Made by a program: the position numbers and the translations under genes. 64,000 nt of DNA, taken from assembly GCF_002214525.1 (NCBI RefSeq), contig NZ_CP015104.1, forward strand, positions 1,458,819 to 1,522,818, given 5' to 3'. Origin of the DNA: Thermococcus sp. P6 (GTDB lineage: Archaea; Methanobacteriota_B; Thermococci; Thermococcales; Thermococcaceae). Under the pieces are notes generated by a model, which was given only the letters and a program-made list of their open reading frames with translations, was not told the DNA's origin and did no database searches. Of the stretch, positions 47,540 to 56,260 are shown in pieces. Within the stretch, counting starts at the first letter, position 1; the number at the start of each line of letters is the position of its first letter.

Positions 47540-47985
47540 AACGATTCACCCTCTTTTTCCTGCTCGGACTCTTCCTCTTCACCGTCGGCCCGTTCTTCGT
47601 TCCTCATCAGCAGGAGATGAATTCAACAGCTTCCGGCTTCCTAAGTGGCAACGGCTCTTCCACATCGATATTCGTTTCCACCGCCAGGAGGGTGGCGGTG
47701 AGCGTCGTGACGGATAACAGTGGGAGGTACGGCATTCTGATCTTCGACGGAACGAGGGGGAGATTCATAGCCAACCTCACCGCGATGGGAAACATGTACC
47801 GGGAGGTTGAGCTTCCCGATTCCGGGACGTACTACTTCGTCTATCGCGGGAACGGCACGGCCCGGATAGCTATAAGAACGATATCCGCCTATCCCTCGGA
47901 GCGGGTGCTCAGGACAGAGTACGTAAGCGGAGGGACGGTAGCCTTCCTTCTCGCCGTCCTGATATGGCCGGGGGTGAGAAAATGA
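47536..47985 (+). CDS. Membrane-anchored extracytoplasmic protein of unknown function
   Basis: A 149-residue protein with an N-terminal hydrophobic segment (FTLFFLLGLFLFTVGPFFVP), a beta-rich external domain with N-glycosylation-type sites (NSTASG, NGSSTS, NLTAM, NGTARI), and a second hydrophobic stretch at the end (SGGTVAFLLAVLIWPGV). It overlaps both flanking genes by ATGA junctions, so it is translated with the ABC permease and ATPase. Confidence 0.65.
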   Translation: MKRFTLFFLLGLFLFTVGPFFVPHQQEMNSTASGFLSGNGSSTSIFVSTARRVAVSVVTDNSGRYGILIFDGTRGRFIANLTAMGNMYREVELPDSGTYYFVYRGNGTARIAIRTISAYPSERVLRTEYVSGGTVAFLLAVLIWPGVRK

Positions 47986-48656
47986 TAGTGAAAGCCCGAA
48001 ACCTCACCAAGCGCTTCGGTAGCGTCGTCGCCCTCGATTCCATTGATCTCGAGATCCCGGGCGGTCTGACGGTGATAGTGGGCCCCAACGGGGGCGGGAA
48101 ATCGACATTTCTGAAGATAGCGACCGGAGCATATAGGGCCAGTGCTGGAACCATCGAGGTTCTGGGGAGGGATCCCTGGAGGGACGAGGAGATAAAGAAG
48201 TTGCTGGGGGTCTCCTTTGATCCGCCTGCGCTACCCCCATTGAGAACCGGGAGGGAGTGGCTGGAGTACATATCCAGGGCGAGGGGCGGGAACGGACGGG
48301 ACGTCACGGAGGCCGCGGAGACCTTTGGGGTCAAAGGGTTCATAGACAAGAGGATGAGGGATTACTCTGCGGGGATGAGAAAGAGGGTTAGCTTGGTCCA
48401 GGCATTCGTTGGAAACCCCGAGTTGGTTTTCCTCGACGAGCCGCTGGCGAACCTCGACCTCGAGGGCATGAAGAACGTCGTTGAGATTATTCGGTGGAAG
48501 CGCGAGGAAGGCCTTAACCTTGTCGTTATCTCCCACATCTGGCGTCCCTTCTTGGATATCGCGGATTACGCGGTCTTCATAGCCGCAGGAAGGGTTCAGG
48601 CTTCGGGCAACCCGGGGGAGGTTCTTCCACTGATTGAGGGAGCTTTCCCACTGTGA
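47982..48656 (+). CDS. ABC transporter ATP-binding protein
   Basis: A 224-residue ABC ATPase. Walker A is GPNGGGKST, Walker B is LVFLDEPLANLD, the signature is RDYSAGMRKRVSL (YSAGM rather than LSGGQ, common in ABC-2 exporters), and an H-loop histidine lies in VVISHIWRPF. ATG 47982 overlaps the preceding stop (ATGA). It pairs with the permease at 46760. Confidence 0.88.
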   Translation: MIVKARNLTKRFGSVVALDSIDLEIPGGLTVIVGPNGGGKSTFLKIATGAYRASAGTIEVLGRDPWRDEEIKKLLGVSFDPPALPPLRTGREWLEYISRARGGNGRDVTEAAETFGVKGFIDKRMRDYSAGMRKRVSLVQAFVGNPELVFLDEPLANLDLEGMKNVVEIIRWKREEGLNLVVISHIWRPFLDIADYAVFIAAGRVQASGNPGEVLPLIEGAFPL

Positions 48657-48666
48657 GGTGATGGAG

Positions 48667-50310
48667 ATGAAAGAGGGTGCGATCCTGATAGGGGCAATGT
48701 TCCTGCTGTCCATCGTGGCCGGTGGTGCTGGTGCAGTTTCAAAGGGCGATTATGGAATACTCATCGTGGATTCCAACTCAAGCGTCCTCATCCCGGAGAG
48801 GGGGCTGAACTTCACGGCGCCGGCGTGGGTGGAGCTTCCGGCTTCGAAGGATGGTGAGAACTACACAGCGGTAATAAGGGTAAACGGGATGGAAGTAAAG
48901 ATTCCAGTTCGGGTAAAAGAAGGGCTTACCACGATAGTTAAGCTGGATGAAGAGGAGCTTATGAAGGCAATCATATCCGACGGCGCTAACCCCTCTGAAC
49001 TGGAGTTCGGAGAATCTGTTACCCTCCCACCGAAACTTCCGGGATCCCAGTGGGTACCGGAATGTGGTGTGGCAACGTACGGACCGGTTAAGGGCAATGG
49101 ACCACCCTTTGAAGTCGCGAAAGTTTCTGGCGAACCCGGCTACTTCTTGCTGTTCAACAACACGCCCTTCAAGGTATGCAATGAATATGAGGTGGATGAG
49201 ATTAAGGTTCACGATGACAGCTGCGGGGTAGTGGGGCACCGGCTCAACTGGACCAGCTATGTTCCGAAGTACATGATGGCCGACGTGGACTCGGACCCCC
49301 CGGATTCTGCGATTTTGATCTTCGGGGCGAGTCTCATGGTGCTGAGAACACCCCTAACCCTCTCGTTACCCGTCATCAACGAGAGCGTCCATGGGTACGG
49401 CTTTGATTTCACAGGAAATCGGGTGGATTTCGAGGTAAAACCGATCGAAGAGTACCCTATAACGATTACCTCGAACATCACCTCCTTCAACGGCCTCGCC
49501 CCCCGCGTGAGCTTCATAGTGAAACCCTCCCCAGAAAAGAGAATCAGAATAAGCGTCAACTTCACCCGGATTCTGGATGCCGTAAACCTCAGAGTCGTTT
49601 ACGGGATACCCCCCGAATACAGGAACCTTCCCAACGGGATGAACGAAACCCACGGAGGAACGCCGCAGAATAATGAGAATGAAGAAGGGAACATAGGAAA
49701 CGAAACCTTCGTAACTCCGACACCCGAGAACGCGACGCTCATTATTGAGACTCATCCGAAAGAGGTGGAGGTTTACGTGGATGGGAATCCAGTTTGCAGG
49801 GGCGGTTGTACTTTGAACCTCACTCCAGGGGAGCACGGGGTTGAGGGACGTGCCATGGGCTTCGTGAAGTGGAGCAAGAGCGTGGTGCTCTCACCTGGTG
49901 AGCGCGTAACCCTGAACGTGACCCTGCTACCATATCCAAGGTTCCGCGTGGTTTCGGTGCCCGAAGGAGCGGAGCTTTTCGTCGACGGAAAGCCCTTGAA
50001 CTGCACCACCCCCTGCAACGTAACCCTCACCCCAGGAACGCACGAGCTGGTCTTCAAGAAAGAGGGTTTCAGGGATTACAAAACCAGAGTTGAGGTCCAT
50101 GCAGGGGATAGCGGGGTTATTCCCGTATCGCTGACTGACCTGAGCGGCAGAAGGTACTCGCTGGATCCCCGGATAAAGGGAGGAAATCAAAACGAAGAAA
50201 TCCAGAAAAAGGAAGCCACAAAGGGACTCTCCCTGTCTCCCACAACCGCCTACGTGCTTGGAGGCCTCTTGATCCTCGGAGCCGGCCTGCTGGTCGCCCG
50301 AAAACTATGA
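48667..50310 (+). CDS. PEGA-domain surface protein with C-terminal membrane anchor
   Basis: A 547-residue exported protein. The signal peptide is MFLLSIVAGGAGA. Residues 24-330 are a beta-rich domain with several cysteines. A low-complexity linker (NENEEGNIGNETF) leads to two PEGA repeats: about 356-423 (HPKEVEVYVDGNPVCRGGC) and 424-490 (VPEGAELFVDGKPLNCTTPC), each with a disulfide-ready cysteine pair. A transmembrane anchor (AYVLGGLLILGAGLLVARKL) ends it. ATG 48667 follows GAGGTG. It may present or tether the exporter cargo at the cell surface. Confidence 0.78.
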   Translation: MKEGAILIGAMFLLSIVAGGAGAVSKGDYGILIVDSNSSVLIPERGLNFTAPAWVELPASKDGENYTAVIRVNGMEVKIPVRVKEGLTTIVKLDEEELMKAIISDGANPSELEFGESVTLPPKLPGSQWVPECGVATYGPVKGNGPPFEVAKVSGEPGYFLLFNNTPFKVCNEYEVDEIKVHDDSCGVVGHRLNWTSYVPKYMMADVDSDPPDSAILIFGASLMVLRTPLTLSLPVINESVHGYGFDFTGNRVDFEVKPIEEYPITITSNITSFNGLAPRVSFIVKPSPEKRIRISVNFTRILDAVNLRVVYGIPPEYRNLPNGMNETHGGTPQNNENEEGNIGNETFVTPTPENATLIIETHPKEVEVYVDGNPVCRGGCTLNLTPGEHGVEGRAMGFVKWSKSVVLSPGERVTLNVTLLPYPRFRVVSVPEGAELFVDGKPLNCTTPCNVTLTPGTHELVFKKEGFRDYKTRVEVHAGDSGVIPVSLTDLSGRRYSLDPRIKGGNQNEEIQKKEATKGLSLSPTTAYVLGGLLILGAGLLVARKL

Positions 50311-50561
50311 CCTCTCTTTTTTACCCGAATTACCCGAACAGCCCCCAGAGCCGGGGGAGGGAATGGAGGATCCTCCTAAGGGAACTGGAGAGGCTGGAAT
50401 GAGGGGGAGCGGATCGCAGGATAACCGGAACCCTCCGGTACCCCTGCTGAGACCGTTCCCGGGTCCGCACTTTCTATCCCTTCGACGGACATCAGGGACC
50501 CCCGAAACCGGCGGAAAGCTTATAATTCCCGGTCCTCAGGCTCTTTTAAAGGGTGATATCG

Positions 50562-51839
50562 ATGAGTATACTCATCAAAAACGGTCACGTTATCCACGGG
50601 GAGGAATTTAAGGTGGTGAAGGCCGACGTCCTCATCGAGGGCAACCGCATCGCCCGGGTCGCACGGAACATAAAAGAAACCGCGGATACCGTCATCGATG
50701 CAAAGGGTCGCGTCCTTTCCCCCGGCTTCGTGAACCTCCACACCCACTCCCCGATGGGCCTTTTCAGGGGTCTTGCGGACGATCTGCCGCTCATGGACTG
50801 GCTGGAGAAGTACATCTGGCCGCGGGAGGCCCGGCTGACTGCCGACTACACCCGGGTTGGGGCGTACCTCGGTGCCCTTGAGATGATAAAGACCGGAACG
50901 ACGGCTTTTCTCGACATGTACTTCCACATGAAAGAGGTTGCAGAGGTCGTCCTCGAATCGGGGCTGAGGGGGTACCTCTCCTACGGAATGATAGACCTCG
51001 GAGACCCTGAAAGGACGGAGAAGGAGATTAAAGAGGCCCTGAGAACGATGGAATTCGTTGAAAATCTGAACTCGGAGAGGGTTCACTTCGTCTTCGGGCC
51101 GCACGCCCCCTACACCTGCTCGATAGCCCTTCTCAGGGAGGTTAGGAGGCTCGCCAGTGAACACGGAAAACCCATAACCATCCATCTCAGCGAGACCATG
51201 ACAGAGGTCGGTAAGATTCAGGAGCGCTACGGAAAGAGCCCCGTGGTTCTCCTCGACGATATCGGCTTCCTCGGAAGTGACGTTATAGCGGCTCACGGGG
51301 TGTGGCTGGACAGCAGGGACGTTCAGACGCTCGCCAGGAAGGGTGTTACGGTTGTTCACAACCCCGGGAGCAACATGAAACTGGCGAGCGGGGTCATGCC
51401 CCTGCAGAAACTTCTCAACGCGGGTGTAAACGTCGGCCTCGGCACCGACGGTTCGGCGAGCAACAACAACCTCGACATGCTCGAGGAGATGAAGCTGGCT
51501 GCGCTGCTCCACAAGGTGCACAATATGGACCCAACGGTTGCAAGGGCCGAAACCGTCTTCCGGATGGCGACCTTAAACGGGGCGAAGGCGCTTGGACTGA
51601 AGGCCGGCGTTATAAAGGAGGGCTACCTCGCCGACATAGCCATCCTGAACTTCAACCAGCCCCATCTAAGGCCCATGAACAACGTGATAAGCCACATGGT
51701 CTATTCTGCCAGCGGAAACGACGTCGAGACAACGATAGTGGACGGAAGGATCCTCATGCTCGACCGGGAGGTTCTAACGCTGGACGAGGAGAGGATCCTC
51801 GATCGGGTGGAAGATGTTGTAGAGAAGATTGCAGGATGA
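50562..51839 (+). CDS. mtaD: 5'-methylthioadenosine/S-adenosylhomocysteine deaminase-family amidohydrolase
   Basis: A 425-residue amidohydrolase of the MtaD/DadD group that deaminates MTA, SAH or related adenosines. Metal ligands appear in NLHTHSPMG (HxH), TIHLSETMTE (His), AAHGVWL (His) and GLGTDGSASNNN (Asp). It is not a cytosine-type enzyme by length and motifs. ATG 50562 follows GGGTGATATCG; GTG 50553 overlaps that site. TATA-like AGCTTATAATT lies at 50518-50528. Confidence 0.88.
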   Translation: MSILIKNGHVIHGEEFKVVKADVLIEGNRIARVARNIKETADTVIDAKGRVLSPGFVNLHTHSPMGLFRGLADDLPLMDWLEKYIWPREARLTADYTRVGAYLGALEMIKTGTTAFLDMYFHMKEVAEVVLESGLRGYLSYGMIDLGDPERTEKEIKEALRTMEFVENLNSERVHFVFGPHAPYTCSIALLREVRRLASEHGKPITIHLSETMTEVGKIQERYGKSPVVLLDDIGFLGSDVIAAHGVWLDSRDVQTLARKGVTVVHNPGSNMKLASGVMPLQKLLNAGVNVGLGTDGSASNNNLDMLEEMKLAALLHKVHNMDPTVARAETVFRMATLNGAKALGLKAGVIKEGYLADIAILNFNQPHLRPMNNVISHMVYSASGNDVETTIVDGRILMLDREVLTLDEERILDRVEDVVEKIAG

Positions 51840-52041
51840 GTTTCAATTTTAGTTTATATCATACGCTGGGTTTATCAGAAACCGTCTCCTGAACTTCCCC
51901 TATGGCTTTTTGTTCTGGAACGGGTGTTTGAAAGGTGTAACTTAACTTCAAAGCTTTGTCCCTCTCAAAAACCTTAATACTGGAAATACCGCCTGAGAAA
52001 ATGAAAAGGCAGATGGATGAAAAGTAACCTTTCTCTGCTTC

Positions 52042-53353
52042 TCATAACTCCCCTCTAAACGCTTTATCCAATATTGCCTGCTTCATAACTTCCAGTTCTT
52101 TTTCTGTTTTTTCGTATAGCTCCAAAAGTTCTCTCTGCTTCTCTGCTATTCTGTCGAGATAGGCTGCGATGCGTTTTTGTTCTTCTATGTCGGGTTTGTT
52201 GTTTTTGTATGGGATTGGGATTTTGTGCCTAATTAGATTGTTTTTAGTTATCTCTTTAAAGGTTGTTCCTGTCCTAACCCATTTATCTTCAAAATATTTT
52301 AACCAGTAGAAAACATATAAATTAAACGCTTTCTCTACCTTTATTGCCGCTAAACCCCTTCCAATTCCGCATTTATGATCTGCTATGTTAACGGGACCAA
52401 CAGGAGCACGTACGGAAATTAGAATATCTCCATAATCTGCAATCTTGTAAGGTGAGGTACAATACACTCTGGGTATGGGGTTAATCTCACCAAAATCTTT
52501 TTTGCCTTGATAGAACGGTAAGCCTTTTTTTCGGTATTATACGTTTCAGAAGGCGGGGATTGGCCCATTATTATTTCGGCTATCCCCCCCAGCCTGACCC
52601 ATCTCCAGCCTTTTCATCAGCTTTCGAAAACACATGATGCAACGCCGACTTAAGCAGATCTTCAGCCTGCTCTTTTGCCTGCCTTCTCAGTTCCTTCATC
52701 CTGTCAATTTTGCTGAACAGCTCTTCAATTCTTGCGACGATGCGTTTTTGTTCTTCCAATGGAGGTAGGGGAATTTTTGTAGCTTTTAGCTTCTGATTAT
52801 TTACTCCTGCTTGACCAATCCATTTCGTGGATATCCTTAGAAAGTATCCAGTCACCCAAAGATAATTTATTGCATAGGTCAAAAATTCTGGAAGAATTAA
52901 GCTCTTGTCAACCCTAATCCTTGTTATATGATTACTAAATCCACATTCCATATCTTTAATGACCAATGCAGCTCTACCTACAAGCTCCTTACTGTTTGTA
53001 TTATTGAAAAGTACATCACCTTTCTTTAAAGAATAAATCTCTAAATCTACAAGTTCTGGAGGTAAATACACCACATTTGAAAAATCCAAGTTTCCAAAAC
53101 CTATGTTATTTGATCTTAGGTGTGGAATTCCATTTTCTACTTCATTAGATTTAGAACATGCAAAACCACTTTTGATCTCTTTTATAACATCCTTTAACTT
53201 GACCCATCTCCAGCCTTCGGGCAGTTCATAGGGGCCTTTTACCTCTTTTGCCCCTTTTACCCCTTTTAACTTCTTATCGGGCTTCGGGTTGCTCCTGTTC
53301 TTACCCCCGATCTTCCTTAGCTCATCGAGAGTTGATTGTTTTGTCTTAGCCAT
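52042..53353 (-). pseudogene. hsdS: Type I restriction-modification specificity subunit HsdS, two frameshifts
   Basis: Two target-recognition domains with conserved spacers: first half ELPEGWRWVKLKDVIKEI to PLPPLEEQKRIVARIEELF; second half DIEEQKRIAAYLDRIAEK to KAFRGEL. The frame breaks at an A-run at 52611-52614 (one A short; restoring it gives EKGWRWVRLGGIAEIIMGQS) and at an A7 run at 52525-52531 (one A short; restoring it gives EKKGLPFYQGKKDFGEI). The repaired protein would be about 437 residues, normal for HsdS. As read, no full subunit is made, unless slippage repairs the frame. Confidence 0.85.
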
Positions 53354-53375
53354 ATTTCTTCCCTTCCATACTTTC

Positions 53376-53801
53376 TTATTGGAAATATAACTCTATCATC
53401 TTTTTAAGTATCCATACACACCTCAATAAAGAAATTAAGCTCCAAACAAGCAATAGAACTACTAATGCAGATAATTGGGGAACCAAGGAAACGACAAGGC
53501 TGGCAATGGCTAAAATTAAGAGCAAGATAATCGTAAACAGGAAATAATCATATATTTTTGGGTAAGTTGGATGTTTTTTTATGAACTTTATCCTATGATT
53601 CTCTGGGAAGGTAAGTAAGATAACCAAGGAGGTTATAAGGAATCCAAGGAGAGTAACACTAACTGAAGTTAACACATCATCTTTTTCTCTAACCCATGCG
53701 GATATCTGGGCCATATTGCCTAAGAATGGCAACATTACAAAAATTAAAATTGTTAAGAGGACATCCATCCGAAACTCTTTTACTTTCCAAAGCTTGAACA
53801 C
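53376..53801 (-). CDS. Four-helix membrane protein nested in the hsd operon
   Basis: A 141-residue protein with four predicted membrane segments: about 13-34 (VLLTILIFVMLPFLGNMAQI), 43-63 (VLTSVSVTLLGFLITSLVILL), 86-107 (FLFTIILLLILAIASLVVSLV) and 111-131. The GTG start at 53801 follows AGGTGAG. It lies 12 bases after the 307-residue gene and 22 before hsdS, on the same strand. No family recognised. It is intact, while the surrounding hsd genes are frameshifted. A membrane-effector role in defence is only a hypothesis. Confidence 0.65.
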   Translation of the reverse strand: MFKLWKVKEFRMDVLLTILIFVMLPFLGNMAQISAWVREKDDVLTSVSVTLLGFLITSLVILLTFPENHRIKFIKKHPTYPKIYDYFLFTIILLLILAIASLVVSLVPQLSALVVLLLVWSLISLLRCVWILKKMIELYFQ

Positions 53802-53813
53802 AATCTCACCTCT

Positions 53814-54737
53814 TTAAGATCTTTTTATATATTCTTTTAACTCATTCTCAAAAGCATAATATGAATCCACTATTGCATTGAACATCGACTCTGGATTTAC
53901 AGCTCGGCTTCTCTCATCCAGCTTCGCTACTCTTTTTTCGGAAACCAACATTTCCTCCAGCAAGTTAAACTCTTCAATCGATTCTTCACCTTCCAGCCTT
54001 CCTCGTATATTAATGGCTCTTAGATTTTCAGTGGCTTCAGGATGCCTCAATAATCTTTTAATACTCTCTTTTATTCTATCAAATTTTGAGATTTCTACAT
54101 GCTTTCTACTTCCAATTGTAACACCTAAAGAGAGCCAGACACCATCTATTAATTCTGCAGCAGAGAACATTTTACCAAAACTTTCTGGATCTTCTTTTGC
54201 CAACAATCTGGCATAGTTCGTTGCGATTTTGATTGTGATTCCCCTTATTTCAATGAATCTTTCCAATAGATTGTACAGCTCTTTCCTGAAAATAGGTTTT
54301 ATTTCAACTCTCACAACGTCAGTGGAATTGTTAGAAAGATAGTCGTTAATAATTCTTACAAGCTTTGAATTTACCCATCTAACGCCATAGTGATTGTATT
54401 CTGCACCTATTATCTTCCCATCAAATATAACAAAGTGCGAAGGTTCCGCCAGACCTTCATGCTCTTGTAGATTTAAAGGATCCTCTTTAAGGTGTAATTC
54501 GTTAAATTTAAGTGGTAGCTCATCTTTTCTGATTTTCTCCAATCTCCAAAAACTTCTGTTGTTTTTTACCCCATGTCTCCGAATAAACAGTTCATCATTA
54601 TATAATTTAATTATCTGGTTTGAATAAGAATTGAGAATAGACTCGATGAACTTAAGATCCTTTTGAATTCTTTCACCATTCCCTTTAACCCATTCTACTT
54701 GGAAAAAGTGTATTTTCCTGCTAACATCATTAACCAT
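53814..54737 (-). CDS. Cytosolic protein of unknown function nested between hsdM and hsdS
   Basis: A 307-residue, charged, soluble protein. It begins SRKIHFFQVEWVKGNGE, has a central EPSHFVIFDGKIIGAEYNHYGVRW strand-rich block, an IEIRGITIKIATNYARLL segment, and a helical C-terminus. ATG 54737 follows GGAGGGTGA; a GTG at 54746 overlaps the hsdM stop (GTGA). I could not assign a family. It is intact and adjacent to a 4-TM gene, resembling the sensor-plus-membrane-protein layout of some defence modules such as Kiwa (layout only; no homology claimed). Confidence 0.6.
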   Translation of the reverse strand: MVNDVSRKIHFFQVEWVKGNGERIQKDLKFIESILNSYSNQIIKLYNDELFIRRHGVKNNRSFWRLEKIRKDELPLKFNELHLKEDPLNLQEHEGLAEPSHFVIFDGKIIGAEYNHYGVRWVNSKLVRIINDYLSNNSTDVVRVEIKPIFRKELYNLLERFIEIRGITIKIATNYARLLAKEDPESFGKMFSAAELIDGVWLSLGVTIGSRKHVEISKFDRIKESIKRLLRHPEATENLRAINIRGRLEGEESIEEFNLLEEMLVSEKRVAKLDERSRAVNPESMFNAIVDSYYAFENELKEYIKRS

Positions 54738-54742
54738 TTTTT

Positions 54743-56260
54743 TCACCCTCCCAACATCTCTTTTAATTCATCAATCAAAGCATTAATCTCCCTCTCTTTC
54801 TCTGCTATGCTCTCAACGATCTCGATCGGCTCGGGATAGCTTATCTCTTCCCTTCTATTCGGATTCCTTGCGGTCATGTCGTAATCGTTCTCAATTATCT
54901 CTTCAACCGGCACGACCCACGACCACTCTCCAATCTCCCTTTTCTTCCACGCTTCGTAGACGGGCTTTAAGTCCTCATCTGTAATGGGATTTGCCTTTGT
55001 GTACTTCTTATTCAAAACAACTTCGGAATAGCCGGCAAAATCAAAATACCAGATTTCCTTTGTTGGACCGTCTCTGTTGAAAAACAAAAGATCTGTTTTT
55101 GGACCTGACCTGAGGATGTTACATTCGCAAATACTCCTGAAGGCAGGCTGATTATCGTGTGAACATTGTAATTCTCAAGCAGATCTTTCTTTGTTTTCAA
55201 AAAAGCTTTCTGAGACGTATTGAAGAGAATTCCTTCAGGAACGACTATCCCGCATCTCCCGTTTTTCTTCAGCTTTTTCATCACATATTGCAAAGCCAAG
55301 ATTTCCGTTTTGGTTGAAGGATATGGGAAGTTCTGACGGACATGCTTTCCTTCCTTTCCTCCAAATGGAGGGTTCGTAAGGATAACATCGAACCTTTCGC
55401 TTTCTGGAATATTTCTCACATTTTCTTCCAACGTGTTTTTCCTTACAATGTTTTGGATTAAGTAACCCATGCAGTATGCTGTTCATAACCCCAAAAAGAT
55501 AAGGCAACGGTTTCTTTTCCTGCCCGTAGAATGTTTTGTTTTGAAGGATCTCGTAGTCCTCTATGGTAAGTTCCTTCTCTTCTTTCATGTGCTTGTACGA
55601 TTCAATAAGAAAACCTCCAGAACCGCAGAAAGGATCAAAAACACTCTCACCTATTTTTGGATCAACGATTTTGACCATCAACCTTATAACAGGTCTGGGG
55701 GTGTAAAACTCCCCTGCAACTCCTCCTTCTTTACCCAACCTCAATAAGAGCTCCTCATAAACCTGAGAAAGGATATGGGAATCTTCAGCTCTGTTGAAAT
55801 CTATTTCATTAAGCAGATCAATGACATCCCTGAGATTGTAAGGGGATTTCATCCTGTTTCCAGCCATCTCCTGAAATATGGAAGCAATTTTCTCCCTCTC
55901 AGCCGTACCTTTCAAAGATCTGAGGTACGGGAAGAGCTTTCTGTTTATGAAGGCAATTAGAATATGCTCATTGCTTTCTCGAATGACTTTTAATTCATCT
56001 TCACTGAAGTATTTTTCAAGCTCTTTATCTGATTTGGTTGCCCAGGCAGACCATCTATACTTGGGATCAATTATTGGCGTGTATTCCTTTCCCTCAAATT
56101 TTGCCTCGTCTTCAAACCTTTTTTCCAGATCTTCAAAAACTTTGAGGAATATCATCCATGATAACTGCTCCATGTACTCCAAAACTCCAGTAGTGCCATC
56201 GTCTCTTCTCATTATGTCGCAAGCGCGCCAGATCTTATTTGCCAGATCTTTACGATTCAT
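54743..56260 (-). pseudogene. hsdM: Type I restriction-modification DNA methyltransferase HsdM, two frameshifts
   Basis: An N6-adenine methyltransferase: HsdM N-terminal domain, motif I DPFCGSGGF, then motif IV NPPFGGKEG. After MNSILHGLLNP the frame breaks at an A4 run (55451-55454, one extra A) and resumes as NIVRKNTLEENVRN. It breaks again at a tandem 5-bp duplication (CCTGA CCTGA, 55104-55113), after which FFNRDGPTKEIWYFD resumes. Repaired length is about 503 residues. The ATG overlaps the hsdR stop (ATGA). Motifs I and IV are separated by the first break. Confidence 0.87.

Noticed and set aside
50363..50611. 82-codon plus-strand frame before mtaD
   Set aside because: Pro/Gly-rich, overlaps the mtaD promoter and start in another frame, and has no ribosome site.
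52584..52590. C7/G7 tract as the site of the first hsdS frameshift
   Set aside because: The correct frame (GWRWVRLGGIAEI) already runs upstream of the tract, so the break is at the A-run 52611-52614 instead.
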